From contig JACKFB010000002.1 in the NCBI GenBank assembly GCA_020632695.1, positions 1 to 64,000 on the forward strand: DNA of 64,000 nucleotides. The letters run 5' to 3'. Source of the DNA: Deltaproteobacteria bacterium (GTDB lineage Bacteria; Myxococcota_A; UBA9042; PHBI01; JACKFB01). Below the pieces are notes generated by a model, which worked only from the letters and a program-made list of their open reading frames with translations, did no database searches and was not told the DNA's origin. Below, piece after piece: positions 1-8,704 of this stretch (positions are counted from its first letter, which is position 1; each line of letters opens with the position of its first letter). A program made the translations under genes and the position numbers.

Positions 1-795
1 TCATGTGAAGCGCACCGAGGCGCTGCCGACCTGCTCGAGCTCGAGGCGCATCGTGTCGCCCGCGACCACCGGCTCCAGAGGCACCAGCGAGCCTGACAGG
101 ATGATGTCGCCGGCGTCCAGGGTGATGCCGTAGGCGCCGAGCGTCTCTGCCAGCCAGCGCACGCACTCCAGCGGCGTCCCCAGCGCCGCCGAGCCGTAGC
201 CGACCGACAGCTCCACGTCGTTCTTCCACACCGTCATCTTCAGCGCCGCGAGATCCAGCCCCCGCGGATCGACCCGCTCGCTGCCCAGCACGAAGAGCCC
301 GCACGAGGCGTTGTCGGCCACGGTGTCCTGGATGCGGATCTTCCAGTCGCGGATGCGCGAGTCGACCACCTCGAAGCACGGGACGATCGCGTCGGTGGCG
401 TCCAGCACGTCCTGGTGGGTGAGGCCGGTGCCCCGCAGCGGGCGCCCCAGCACGAAGGCGATCTCGCCCTCGGCCCGCGGCTGGATGAGCGTCGTCGAGA
501 TCGGCATCGCCGCGCCGTCGTCGAAGACCATCCGGTCGGTCAAGAACCCGAAGTCCGGCTGGTGCACGTCCAGCATGCGCTGCACCGCCAGCGAGGAGAC
601 GCCGATCTTCTTGCCGATGATGCGCTCGCCGTCGGCCACCCGGCGCGCCACCAGCCGCTTGGAGATGGCGTAGGCGTCGTCGATGGTGATCTCCGGCTCG
701 CGCGCGGTGAGCGGCTCGACCACGGCGCGCGCGCGCAAGGCCGCGTACAGCTCGTCGCCGTAGGCCTCGGCCCGGGCGTCGCTCAGGGTGCGCAC
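1..795 (-). CDS. hsaE: 2-hydroxypenta-2,4-dienoate hydratase, HsaE type
   Basis: 264 residues, complete, with the TGA stop at the very edge of the window. The protein has the fold and length of the MhpD/XylJ/HsaE hydratases: an early IGKKIG segment near residue 60, PRAEGEIAFVLG near 107, VPCFEVVDSRI near 139 and a C-terminal SGSLVPLEP segment. The family adds water to the 2-hydroxydienoate released after meta-cleavage and hydrolysis; in steroid pathways the substrate is 2-hydroxyhexa-2,4-dienoate from ring A. The GTG start lies 13 bp inside the end of hsaD, so the genes are translationally coupled. It is the last gene of the hsaA-hsaC-hsaD-hsaE operon visible here; the aldolase and dehydrogenase (HsaF, HsaG) would be expected to the left, outside the window. 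Confidence 0.88.
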   Translation of the reverse strand: MRTLSDARAEAYGDELYAALRARAVVEPLTAREPEITIDDAYAISKRLVARRVADGERIIGKKIGVSSLAVQRMLDVHQPDFGFLTDRMVFDDGAAMPISTTLIQPRAEGEIAFVLGRPLRGTGLTHQDVLDATDAIVPCFEVVDSRIRDWKIRIQDTVADNASCGLFVLGSERVDPRGLDLAALKMTVWKNDVELSVGYGSAALGTPLECVRWLAETLGAYGITLDAGDIILSGSLVPLEPVVAGDTMRLELEQVGSASVRFT

Positions 796-1598
796 AGGAA
801 CTCCACGGTGCGGCGGTTGAAGGTCTCGGTGCGCTCGACCATGACCCAGTGGCCACAGCGGCTGAAGAGCACGACTTCGGCGTCCAGGCAGCCGGTCGCC
901 AGCGTGGTTGCGCCGCTCACCGGGCAGAACTGATCGTCGGCGCCCCAGAAGCCCAGCACCGGGCAGCTCAGCTCGCCCAGGCGCGCCGTCAGGTTGGGCA
1001 CGCCGACGGTCTCGAACACCGCCCGCGGCTGGGTCAGCGCCACCTTGGTGCGCTCCTCGATGACGTCCTCGGCCACCTTGCCCTCGTGGACCTGCAGGCC
1101 GAAGAGCCGGCGCATGCCGTCCAGCGTGATGCCGTCTTCGCCGTAGACGGTGCGCAGCATGGCCCGGATGCCGCGCATCTTCATGTAGGTCTCGCGCTCC
1201 TCCAGGCCGCCGGGCGCCATCAGCACCAGCTTGCGCGTGCGCCCGGGGTGGGTGAGCGCGAACCCGATGCAGAGCGCGCCGCCGAGCGAGTTGCCCACCA
1301 GCGCCGCCTCGGGGGCGCCGGCTGCGTCCAGGAGCCGCGCCAGGGCGTCGACGTGCCGCTCGAAGCGGTACTCGTAGTCCGCCGGCATCGACGAGCGTCC
1401 ATAGCCCAGCAGATCCGGCACCAGCACCCGGAAGCCGCCGTCGGCCAGCGCCTGGGCGTTGTGGCGGAAGTTCGACCAGCCCGACGCGCCCGGCCCGCTG
1501 CCGTGCACCATGACCACCGCCGGACCCTCGCCCAGGGCGTGGTAGTGCATCTTCAGGCCGTCCTGGACCTCGGCGAAGTGGCTCTCGGGTGTGCTCAC
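783..1598 (-). CDS. hsaD: meta-cleavage product hydrolase, HsaD type
   Basis: 271 residues, alpha/beta-hydrolase fold, about the length of C-C bond hydrolases such as HsaD, BphD and MhpC. HGSGPGASG (32-40) supplies the oxyanion hole, GNSLGG carries the nucleophile Ser104, GADDQFCP gives Asp222 and CGHW gives His250, completing the triad. In cholesterol degradation HsaD cleaves 4,9-DSHA into HIP (rings C/D) and a hydroxydienoate that goes to HsaE. The GTG start at 1598 is chosen because GGAGGT lies just upstream and the start overlaps the hsaC stop by 4 bp. A longer open frame runs upstream antiparallel to hsaC and is discarded. The steroid assignment rests on its operon; sequence alone would also allow a biphenyl-type hydrolase. 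Confidence 0.9.
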   Translation of the reverse strand: MSTPESHFAEVQDGLKMHYHALGEGPAVVMVHGSGPGASGWSNFRHNAQALADGGFRVLVPDLLGYGRSSMPADYEYRFERHVDALARLLDAAGAPEAALVGNSLGGALCIGFALTHPGRTRKLVLMAPGGLEERETYMKMRGIRAMLRTVYGEDGITLDGMRRLFGLQVHEGKVAEDVIEERTKVALTQPRAVFETVGVPNLTARLGELSCPVLGFWGADDQFCPVSGATTLATGCLDAEVVLFSRCGHWVMVERTETFNRRTVEFLCAP

Positions 1599-2500
1599 TG
1601 GTGTACCTCCGCCGCCTTGGGCAGCAGGAACTCCGGCGGGTGGTGGCCCCACTCGCTGACCCGGTCGTGCACCGTGGGCTCCCAGGTGGCGTCGTCCACC
1701 TGCCGACCGCCCCAGCCCAGCTCGAACTGGAAGCCCGAGGGCGTCTTCGCGTAGAAGCTGAGCATGCGGTCGTTGGGGTGGCGGCCCAGGGTCTGCATGA
1801 GGCGCAGCCCGGCCGCCATGGTGCGGTCCATGGCCAGGCCCACGTCGTCCACCGAGCGCACCTCCAGCATGAAGTGGTGCATGCGCTTTCGCTGCGGGCC
1901 GCCGAAGGCCACCGAGTGGTGCCGCGCGTTGGCGTGCAGGAACGCGATGTCCACCGCGTAACCGTGCAGGTCGCAGGTGATGTGGTCCGACAGGCGCAGC
2001 CCCAGGATCTCGCTGTAGAAGCGGAGATTCTCGGCCTTGTCGCGGGCGGAGATGACGATGTGGCCCAGGCCCTGCTCGTCGGCGACGAAGCCCGAGCGCA
2101 CGAGCTCGGAGCGGAAGGGCTGGTCGGCCAGCTCGGCGCCCCACACCAGCGTGGACGGCACCCCGCCCGGGTCGACGTAGCTCAGCGCGCCGGCCACCCG
2201 CCGCGCCGCGGCCTCGGCGTCGCTCAGCCGCCGCACCTCGACGCCGGCCGCCCGCAGCCGGTCGGCGACTGCCAACGCCTCGGCCTCCGAGGCCAGCTCC
2301 CAGCCGAGCTCCGCCAGATCGTCGGCCTCACCCGGGCGCACGCGGATGCGCTCGGCGTGGCCGTCCATGCGGAAGGCCAGCGCGCCGCCCTGCTCGCGCC
2401 GCGCGAGCCCCAAGCCCAGCACGTCGCGCCCGAAGCGCTCCCACGCGTCCAGGTCCCGGACCTCGAACTCCAGGTAGCCGAGCTGCGCCACCGTCGCCAT
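1595..2500 (-). CDS. hsaC: extradiol ring-cleavage dioxygenase, HsaC type
   Basis: 301 residues, two-domain type I extradiol dioxygenase (vicinal oxygen chelate fold). The catalytic C-terminal half shows the metal ligands His147 (GLGHIVI), the His pair 208-209 (MHHFMLEV) and Glu260 (GFQFELGWGG), with the conserved catalytic His195 in ARHHSVAF. These positions line up almost residue for residue with BphC numbering. HsaC cleaves the catechol 3,4-DHSA between C4 and C5 using Fe(II) and O2. It lies between hsaA (19 bp upstream) and hsaD (4-bp overlap). The gene order and the neighbouring steroid genes favour a steroid catechol over biphenyl-type substrates. Confidence 0.92.
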   Translation of the reverse strand: MATVAQLGYLEFEVRDLDAWERFGRDVLGLGLARREQGGALAFRMDGHAERIRVRPGEADDLAELGWELASEAEALAVADRLRAAGVEVRRLSDAEAAARRVAGALSYVDPGGVPSTLVWGAELADQPFRSELVRSGFVADEQGLGHIVISARDKAENLRFYSEILGLRLSDHITCDLHGYAVDIAFLHANARHHSVAFGGPQRKRMHHFMLEVRSVDDVGLAMDRTMAAGLRLMQTLGRHPNDRMLSFYAKTPSGFQFELGWGGRQVDDATWEPTVHDRVSEWGHHPPEFLLPKAAEVHQ

Positions 2501-2519
2501 CAGCGCATCCTTTGTATTT

Positions 2520-3716
2520 TTATATGAAGAAGTCGGTGTTCGGCTGCCCGAAGAGCACGGCCCCGGCGTTGCGCCCCGGCTTGTCGGGGTTGTTCGCGTA
2601 GTGGGCGCGGGCGGCGTGCACGTCCTGGAAGAAGCGCTGCACCGGGTTGCCGCTGAAGATCGCGCGCCCGCCGCTGGCCGTGAACAGCCGGTCGATGGCC
2701 TCCACGCAGCGCGGCACCACCCGCGACGAGTCGTAGCGGAACTTCACCCGCCGCTCGACGGGCAGCTTCTCGCCCGACTCGGCGTGGCGCATCATCTCGT
2801 CGAAGTTGCGCGCCAGCACGAGGCGCAGCTCGTCCAGCGTGGCCTCGGCCTCGGCGCTGGCGTGCTGGGCCAGGGCGTCCTCGGCGATCTTCTGGCCGTC
2901 GGCCGAGGCCACCCGCGAGCGCTGGTAGTCCAGGTAGGCCGCCAGCGCGCCGTCCAGCATGCCGATGGCGCCGCTCGAGACCGAGCGGACGAAGATCTGG
3001 CCGAAGGGCAGGCGGTAGAGCGGCGCCGGGTTCACCTCGTTGCCGGGCGAGCGGCACATGAAGCCATCCTTGAAGGCGTGGGTGCGGTGCTCGGGGACGA
3101 AGACGTCGTCGACCACGATGTCGTTGGAGCCGGTGCCCTTGAGGCCCGACACGTGCCAGGTGTCCTCGATGCGGTAGTCGCGGCGCGGGACCAGGAAGGT
3201 GCGCATGTCGGGGCCGCGCGCGCCCTCGGCCGGCGGGCAGAAGGCGCCGAGGAACACCCACTGGCAGTGGTCCGAGCCGCTGGAGAACGACCAGCGCCCC
3301 GAGAGCCGGAAGCCGCCGTCCACCTTCTGCACCTTGCCGACCGGAGCGTAGGAGGACGAGATGAGCACGCTGCTGTCCTGGTCCCACACCTCCTGCTGGG
3401 CCTCGAGCGGGAAGAGCGCGAGTTGCCACGAGTGCACGCCGACGACGCCAAGCACCCACGCGGTCGAAGGGCAGGCCGAGGCCAGCGTGGTCTGGACGTC
3501 GAAGAAGACCTGGGGGTGCATCTCCAGGCCGCCCCAGCGCGCCGGCTGCAGGATGCGGAAGATCCCGGCGTCCTGGAGGTCGGCGATGGTCTGCTCGGGC
3601 AGGCGCCGGGCGGCGTCGGCCTCGGGGACGCGGGCCTCGAGCACGGGGCGCAGGGCCCGGGCGCGCTCGCGCAGGAGGTCGCCGGTGATGGCTCCGCTGA
3701 CGGGTCGTGCGCTCAT
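2520..3716 (-). CDS. hsaA: flavin-dependent monooxygenase oxygenase subunit, HsaA type
   Basis: 398 residues, acyl-CoA-dehydrogenase-fold group D flavoprotein monooxygenase, close to the length of mycobacterial HsaA. Visible family features include the WGGLEMHP segment near residue 61, SGRWSFSSGSDHC near 139, LKGTGSNDIVVDDVFVP near 198 and a very C-terminal DFFI. HsaA uses reduced flavin from HsaB to hydroxylate 3-HSA to the catechol 3,4-DHSA, the substrate of HsaC. The ATG start is preceded by GAGGCGAGG. It is the first gene of the leftward operon, and its promoter region (3717-3900) contains two KstR-like palindromes. A probable partner reductase is encoded at 9468-9950 in the opposite operon. 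Confidence 0.88.
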   Translation of the reverse strand: MSARPVSGAITGDLLRERARALRPVLEARVPEADAARRLPEQTIADLQDAGIFRILQPARWGGLEMHPQVFFDVQTTLASACPSTAWVLGVVGVHSWQLALFPLEAQQEVWDQDSSVLISSSYAPVGKVQKVDGGFRLSGRWSFSSGSDHCQWVFLGAFCPPAEGARGPDMRTFLVPRRDYRIEDTWHVSGLKGTGSNDIVVDDVFVPEHRTHAFKDGFMCRSPGNEVNPAPLYRLPFGQIFVRSVSSGAIGMLDGALAAYLDYQRSRVASADGQKIAEDALAQHASAEAEATLDELRLVLARNFDEMMRHAESGEKLPVERRVKFRYDSSRVVPRCVEAIDRLFTASGGRAIFSGNPVQRFFQDVHAARAHYANNPDKPGRNAGAVLFGQPNTDFFI

Positions 3717-3804
3717 CCTCGCCTCCGGTGTCGCGAATTCGCGGGGTTCCGAGACTCGCCAGGCCCCGTGTTCGCTCGCGTTCCCAGGCGCTGGACCCGG
3801 GATG

Positions 3805-3818
3805 TGAAACGTGTTTCA
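3805..3818. promoter_or_regulatory. KstR-type operator, box 1 of the hsaA/amidohydrolase promoter
   Basis: The sequence TGAAACGTGTTTCA is a perfect 14-bp palindrome and matches TnnAACnnGTTnnA, the operator described for the TetR-family cholesterol repressor KstR. It lies 89 bp upstream of the hsaA start and 83 bp upstream of the divergent amidohydrolase start. Its centre is 23 bp from that of box 2, about two helical turns. The match is seen directly; the identity of the binding protein is inferred. Confidence 0.72.
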
Positions 3819-3827
3819 ATTCCAACA

Positions 3828-3841
3828 TGAAACACGTTCTA
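3828..3841. promoter_or_regulatory. KstR-type operator, box 2 of the hsaA/amidohydrolase promoter
   Basis: TGAAACACGTTCTA fits TnnAACnnGTTnnA at all eight fixed positions, though its outer arms are less symmetric than those of box 1. It is 59 bp upstream of the amidohydrolase ATG at 3901. The two boxes may serve the two divergent promoters separately or act together. Confidence 0.68.
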
Positions 3842-3900
3842 TTGCCAGCGAGGGTTTCAGAAAGTCCGCTCCAGCCTGCGCCTTCGGGCCGGAGGACGCG

Positions 3901-4740
3901 ATGAGCGGGCCCCCAACGCCACTCGCCGTCGACGCCTTCGTCAACGTCGGCATGGGCTCGATGGAGAAGCCCGACTGGCTGGTCCGGGTGGCCGAGGACT
4001 ACTTCAAGCGCGCCGACGCGATCTTCCAGGACGTCTCGGTCTCCGAGCTGGTCGATCTGATGGATCGCGAGGGCGTCGCCAAGGCGATCCTCTCGACCCG
4101 CGCCGAGGAGCCCGATCCCAAGGTGCTGGCCTTCTCGAACGCGCACCCGGACCGCTTCGCGCTCTCGCTCTCGGTGGACCCGCGCCGCGGGATGCCGGCG
4201 CTGCGCGCGCTGCAGTCCCTGGTCCGGAGCGAGCCGGTGGCCCTGGCCCGCGCCTTCCCCTTCATGACCGGACTGGCCCCCAACGACCGCGTCTACTACC
4301 CGCTCTACGCGAAGTGCGTCGACCTGGGCCTGCCGATCTCCATCAACACCGGCATCCCTGGCCCGCCGGCGCCCGGCGCCGTCCAGCACCCGATCCACCT
4401 CGACGACGTCTGCCTCTACTTCCCCGAGCTGGTGCTGGTGATGGCCCACGGCGCCGACCCCTGGTGGGACGTCGCCATCCGGCTCATGCTGAAGTACCGC
4501 AACCTCTACCTGATGACCTCGGCCTACGCGCCGCGCTACTTCCCGGAGAGCCTGCTCCACTACATGAACACGCGCGGCAAGCAGAAGATCCTCTTCGCGT
4601 CCGACCACCCGGTGCTCTCGATGGAGCGCTGCGTCCGCGAGGCGCGCGCCCTGGACCTGCGCGAGGGCGTGCTCGAGGACTTCCTGGCCGGCAACGCCCA
4701 GCGCGTGCTGCTGGCGCCGATGGAGGGACGCCGTGGCTGA
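3901..4740 (+). CDS. amidohydrolase-2 family metal-dependent hydrolase (TIM barrel)
   Basis: 279 residues, COG2159/PF04909-type fold. MAHGADPWW near residue 180 and the late FASDHPVLSMERC near 230 are typical of this family; the Asp of the SDHP segment is the usual catalytic or metal-binding Asp. The canonical N-terminal HxH metal motif is not obvious, so it may be a variant metal site. The ATG at 3901 is chosen because GGAGG precedes it; a start further upstream would translate across the operator boxes. It opens the rightward operon and its end overlaps the next flavoprotein gene by 8 bp. Its pathway role is not known to me; family members decarboxylate or hydrolyse small carboxylates. Confidence 0.7.
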   Translation: MSGPPTPLAVDAFVNVGMGSMEKPDWLVRVAEDYFKRADAIFQDVSVSELVDLMDREGVAKAILSTRAEEPDPKVLAFSNAHPDRFALSLSVDPRRGMPALRALQSLVRSEPVALARAFPFMTGLAPNDRVYYPLYAKCVDLGLPISINTGIPGPPAPGAVQHPIHLDDVCLYFPELVLVMAHGADPWWDVAIRLMLKYRNLYLMTSAYAPRYFPESLLHYMNTRGKQKILFASDHPVLSMERCVREARALDLREGVLEDFLAGNAQRVLLAPMEGRRG

Positions 4741-6394
4741 GCTGCCCGCCCGCTGGGATCTCGAGGTCGACGTCGCCTGTGTGGGCTCGGGCCTGGGCGC
4801 CGTCACCGCGGCCATCCGCGCCCACGACGCCGGCGCGTCCACGGTGATCCTGGAGAAGGCCCCCAAGCTCGGCGGCGTCTGCGCCTACTCGGGCGGCGAG
4901 GTCTTCGTACCCGACAACCACGCGATGCGGGCGCTGGGCCTGCCCGACTCCGAGGAGGCCGGCCGGGCGTACCTGCGCTTTCTCGGCGGCGGCTACGCGG
5001 ACGAGGCGCTGCAGGCTAAGCTCTACGACACCGGGCGTGAGGCCGCGCGCTGGCTGCAGGAGCACGCCGGCATCCCCTGGAAGCCCATCGCGGGCTTTCC
5101 CGACTACCACCATCCGCACGCCCCGGGCACGGCGGCAGAAGGCCGCTACCTGGAGGTCGAGCTCTTCCGCGGCGCCGACCTGGGCCCCTGGCAGAAGAAG
5201 ACCTACCTGTCGCCGCACATGCCGCCAGGCATCACCCACGACGAGCTCTTCGCCTGGGGCAGCATCTCCTGCGTGATGACCTGGGACTTCAAGCTGATGG
5301 GCCAGCGCGTGCGCGAGGACTGGCGCGGCTTCGGCCCGGGCATGATGGGCTGGTTCCTCAAGGCGGCGCTCATCGATCGCGGCATCGAGGCCCACGTCGG
5401 CACCCCGGTGTGCGAGCTGCTCACCCAGGGCGGCCGCGTGGTCGGCGTGCGCTGCGAGCGCGAGGGCGCCGACTTCTTCGTGCGGGCGCGGCGCGGCGTG
5501 GTGCTGGCCATCGGCGGCTACGACTGGAACCGGGACGCGGCGCGCAGCTTCGAGGGCCTGCCCGAGTGGAACTCGCTGTGCCAGCCCTCGGTGGCCGGCG
5601 ACAACCTGATGCTCGGCGGCGAGGTGGGCGCGGCGCTGGCCGGGGTCCCGGCCTACAACCTGGGGATGTTCTTCGGCTACCGCGTGCCCGGCGAGGAGCA
5701 CGACGGGCGCCCGCTCTACCGGGCGTCCTGGGAGGGCGGCTACCCCCACGCGCTGTGGGTCAACCGCGCAGGCCAGCGCTTCTGCGACGAGAGCTTCTAC
5801 CGCGAGTATCTGCCGCGCTGCCGCCAGTGGGACGGCGAGCGCCAGGAGCACCCCAACTACCCGCCCTACCTCATCTTCGACTCGACCTACCGCGAGAAGT
5901 ACAACTTCGGCCCCTTCTTCCCGGGCCAGCCGCTGCCCGAGGGGCTGGTCGCCCAGGCCGACACGCCGGGCGAGCTGGCGGACGCGCTGGGCCTGCCGCG
6001 CGACGCGCTCGAGGCGACCCTGGCGCGCTTCAACAGCTTCGCCGACGGCGCCGAGGACCCGGACTTCGGCCGCGGCCGCTACCCCTGGGCGGCGATGATG
6101 GTCGGCGACCGCACCCGCCCCAACCCCAACATGGGGCCGGTGTCGAAGCCGCCCTTCTTCGGCCTGAAGCTCACGGCGGTGGGCGTGGGCGTCAACGCGG
6201 TGGGCCTGCGCACCGACGAGTATGCGCGGGTGCTGCACGTGCGCGGCCAGCCGATAGCCGGGCTCTACGCCTGCGGCAATTCGGCGGCGGCCCTGGACAC
6301 CGGCGCCGGCTACCAGAGCGGCCTGGCCAACCTGCGCGGCATGACCTGGGGATTCGTGGCCGGCCACCACGCCGCGACCAGCACCTCCGCCTGA
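4733..6394 (+). CDS. FAD-dependent 3-ketosteroid-dehydrogenase-like flavoprotein (variant active site)
   Basis: 553 residues, fumarate-reductase/KstD superfamily. An N-terminal FAD-binding VGSGLGAVTAAIRA motif starts near residue 17, followed by LEKAPKLGGVCAYSGG, and the C-terminal FAD segment is YACGNSAAALDTG. Family members introduce double bonds into 3-ketosteroid ring A (delta-1 or delta-4(5alpha) dehydrogenases). Here the C-terminal active-site segment reads GYQSGLANL near Tyr527, not the YPGxG seen in the neighbouring paralogue, so the substrate or position of attack may differ. GTG start with GGAGGG upstream, overlapping the previous gene by 8 bp. A delta-4(5alpha)-dehydrogenase or another flavin reductase are alternatives. 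Confidence 0.72.
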   Translation: MAELPARWDLEVDVACVGSGLGAVTAAIRAHDAGASTVILEKAPKLGGVCAYSGGEVFVPDNHAMRALGLPDSEEAGRAYLRFLGGGYADEALQAKLYDTGREAARWLQEHAGIPWKPIAGFPDYHHPHAPGTAAEGRYLEVELFRGADLGPWQKKTYLSPHMPPGITHDELFAWGSISCVMTWDFKLMGQRVREDWRGFGPGMMGWFLKAALIDRGIEAHVGTPVCELLTQGGRVVGVRCEREGADFFVRARRGVVLAIGGYDWNRDAARSFEGLPEWNSLCQPSVAGDNLMLGGEVGAALAGVPAYNLGMFFGYRVPGEEHDGRPLYRASWEGGYPHALWVNRAGQRFCDESFYREYLPRCRQWDGERQEHPNYPPYLIFDSTYREKYNFGPFFPGQPLPEGLVAQADTPGELADALGLPRDALEATLARFNSFADGAEDPDFGRGRYPWAAMMVGDRTRPNPNMGPVSKPPFFGLKLTAVGVGVNAVGLRTDEYARVLHVRGQPIAGLYACGNSAAALDTGAGYQSGLANLRGMTWGFVAGHHAATSTSA

Positions 6395-6415
6395 GGGCGG
6401 GGCTCGGAAGGGACC

Positions 6416-8092
6416 ATGTTCGAACGGTTCACGCGTAGAAAGCAGCGCTTCGGCGAAGAGGTCGACGTCGTGGTCATCGGCACCGGCGGCGCCGGGCTGG
6501 TGGCGGCGCTGGCGGCGGCCGACGGCGGCGCGAAGGTGGCGCTGCTGGAGAAGTCGCAGCTCGTCGGGGGCACCACCGCGGTGTCGGGCGGGGTGGTCTG
6601 GGTGCCCCAGAACCATCACATGGCCGAAGTCGGCGTCAGCGACTCGCGGGAAGACGCCCTGGGGTATCTGCGCCTCATCGCCGACGGGCGCACCGACGAC
6701 GCGCTGCTCGAGCGCTACGTCGACGAGGCGCCCAAGATGGCGCGCTGGCTCGAGGACAAGACGCCGCTGCGCTTCGTGGCGCTGGGTCACTACCCCGACT
6801 ACCACCCCGAGCATCCAGGCGGGAAGCCGGGCGGGCGCTCGATGGAGACGGGGCTCTTCCAGACCGCCGAGCTGGGCGCGTGGGCCAAGGCGCTCCGGCG
6901 CAGCCCCATCTTCGGGGCGACGCCGATGACGGTGACCGAGGCCACCGAGTGGGGCGTGTTCTCCAAGCCGCTCTCGCTGCCCTACGGCGAGCTGGCCAAG
7001 CGCTACAAGGCCGGCTACGTCTGCTACGGGGCGTCGCTGGTGGGCAACCTGCTGGCCGGCTGCCTGGCCGCGGGCGTCGAGCCGCGCCTGGGCATCTCGG
7101 CCCAGGCCCTTGTGCAGGACGAGCAGGGGCGGGTCATCGGCGTCGAGGCCGTCGGCCCGGGCGAGGACGGCGCGGCGCTCAGCATCGGGGCCCGCCGCGG
7201 CGTCATCCTGGCCAGCGGCGGCTTCGAGTGGGACCCCGAGCTGCGCAGGCATTTCCTGGGCGGCCAGCTCACCCACCCCAACAGCCCGCCCATCTCGCAC
7301 GGCGACGGCCTGCGCATGGCGATGTCCGTCGGCGCCGACCTGGGCAACATGAGCGAGGCGTGGTGGTGCCCCTCGGTGGTGGTGCCGGGCGAGGACTACG
7401 ACGGGGTGCAGCTCAACCGCGGCGACTTCGCCATCCGGTCGCTGCCCCACTCGATCATCGTCAACCGGGCCGGGCGCCGCTTCGTCAACGAGGCCCACAA
7501 CTACAACGACATGATGAAGCCCTTCTTCGACTTCGACCCGGTGGCCTACCAGCGCCCGAACCTGCCGGCCTGGCTGGTGCTGGACCAGGCCTTCGTCGAG
7601 CGCTACCTGCTGGTGACCTCGGTGCCGGGGATGGAGCCGCCGGCGTGGATCCCGCGGGCCGAGACGCTGGAAGGGCTGGCGGCCACCGTCGGCATCGACG
7701 CCGCCGGGCTGGCCGAGACCGTCGCGCGCTTCAACGGCTTCGCCCGCGAGGGCGTCGACCGGGACTTCCGCCGGGGCGAGAGCGTGTACGACCACTTCTA
7801 CGGCGACCCCGACCACCAGCCCAACCCGAACCTGGGCACCCTGGAGCGCGGGCCCTTCTACGCGATCGAGGTGCACCCGGGGGCCATCGGCACCAAGGGC
7901 GGGCCGCTGACCACCCGCGACGCCCAGGTGAAGCGACCCGACGGCGGCGTCATCGAGGGGCTCTACGCGGCGGGCAACGTGATGGCGGGGATCACCGGGC
8001 CGGGCTATCCCGGTGCTGGGGCCACCATCGGCACGGCGATGACCTGGGGCTGGCTGGCCGGCCGCCACGCTGCCGCCCGCAAGGTGGAGTAG
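6416..8092 (+). CDS. 3-ketosteroid delta-1-dehydrogenase-like flavoprotein
   Basis: 558 residues, KstD/fumarate reductase family. The N-terminal nucleotide-binding motif is VIGTGGAGLVAALAA (near residue 20), followed by LEKSQLVGGTTAVSGG. The C-terminal segment GPGYPGAGATIG places a Tyr at 531 and a Gly at 535, the spacing of the catalytic Tyr and Gly of characterised KstD enzymes. KstD abstracts hydrogens at C1 and C2 of 3-ketosteroids, which with 9-alpha-hydroxylation leads to opening of ring B and the substrate of HsaA. The gene follows its paralogue by 21 bp. No 9-alpha-hydroxylase (KshA/KshB) is in the window. The delta-1 assignment over delta-4 rests on the YPGxG motif and context. Confidence 0.78.
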   Translation: MFERFTRRKQRFGEEVDVVVIGTGGAGLVAALAAADGGAKVALLEKSQLVGGTTAVSGGVVWVPQNHHMAEVGVSDSREDALGYLRLIADGRTDDALLERYVDEAPKMARWLEDKTPLRFVALGHYPDYHPEHPGGKPGGRSMETGLFQTAELGAWAKALRRSPIFGATPMTVTEATEWGVFSKPLSLPYGELAKRYKAGYVCYGASLVGNLLAGCLAAGVEPRLGISAQALVQDEQGRVIGVEAVGPGEDGAALSIGARRGVILASGGFEWDPELRRHFLGGQLTHPNSPPISHGDGLRMAMSVGADLGNMSEAWWCPSVVVPGEDYDGVQLNRGDFAIRSLPHSIIVNRAGRRFVNEAHNYNDMMKPFFDFDPVAYQRPNLPAWLVLDQAFVERYLLVTSVPGMEPPAWIPRAETLEGLAATVGIDAAGLAETVARFNGFAREGVDRDFRRGESVYDHFYGDPDHQPNPNLGTLERGPFYAIEVHPGAIGTKGGPLTTRDAQVKRPDGGVIEGLYAAGNVMAGITGPGYPGAGATIGTAMTWGWLAGRHAAARKVE

Positions 8093-8095
8093 GCG

Positions 8096-8704
8096 ATGCC
8101 GGAGGTCACCTACAGGACGACGATGAATCTGCCGGTGCGGACCATCTGGGACTTCGTCAAGGACATGGACCACTGGGCGCCGATGCTGACGGGCTACCAG
8201 GGTCACGAGGTGCAGAGCGAGACCGACTCGGTGTGGACGCTGAAGGGCGACGTCGGGATCCTGAGCCGCACGGTCAAGCTGGCCGTGCACATCACCGAGT
8301 GGCGCGACGCCGAGCGGGTCAGCTTCACGCTCACCGGCCTCAACGAGGTGGTCGAGGGCGGCGGGACCTTCACGATGGCGGCGCTGGCCGACGAGCCGGC
8401 CGAGGCGGCGCCCGTGCCGGCGGTGGCCGAGCAGAGGCCCGGACCCTGGAAGCGCTTCGTCCGGTGGTTCTTCCGGGCGATGTTCAAGCGGAAGTTCGGC
8501 ACGGTCGAGCGCCAGGCGCTGGCGGCACCGGCGGTGGGCGAGGCGGCCAGCCACCTGACCTTCGTGCTGCGGATGGACGCGGGCGGCCCGACGGCGCCGC
8601 TGGTCAACGCGATGCTGGAGCCGGCGCTGCTGCCGGCGGCCGAGGACCTGGGCAACAAGATCGCGGCGCACCTCGAGGCGGCGCATCGGGGGAGTGCGGG
8701 ATGA
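8096..8704 (+). CDS. SRPBCC-fold ligand-binding protein (CoxG-like)
   Basis: 202 residues. The N-terminal 100 residues resemble the SRPBCC/START-like fold (TIWDFVKDMDHWAPMLTGY, TLKGDVGILSRTVKLAV) found in polyketide-cyclase and CoxG families, which enclose hydrophobic ligands. A proline/alanine-rich stretch (about 103-120) and a basic aromatic segment (KRFVRWFFRAMFKRKF, about 119-135) interrupt the fold before the C-terminal helix; the basic insert could contact membrane or a partner. It sits 3 bp after the KstD-like gene and overlaps the SDR by 4 bp. A role in handling steroid intermediates is inferred from position only. Confidence 0.62.
   Translation: MPEVTYRTTMNLPVRTIWDFVKDMDHWAPMLTGYQGHEVQSETDSVWTLKGDVGILSRTVKLAVHITEWRDAERVSFTLTGLNEVVEGGGTFTMAALADEPAEAAPVPAVAEQRPGPWKRFVRWFFRAMFKRKFGTVERQALAAPAVGEAASHLTFVLRMDAGGPTAPLVNAMLEPALLPAAEDLGNKIAAHLEAAHRGSAG

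Noticed and set aside
3811..3900. Upstream start for the amidohydrolase adding 30 residues
   Set aside because: It would begin inside the operator boxes, and the ATG at 3901 has a good ribosome site.
6422..6430. GAACGGTTC palindrome at the start of the second flavoprotein gene
   Set aside because: The half-sites are one base apart, not two, and it lies inside the coding sequence.
4484..8686. 1400-codon frame antisense to the KstD-like genes
   Set aside because: Typical shadow in high-GC DNA; the sense genes have complete catalytic and cofactor motifs.
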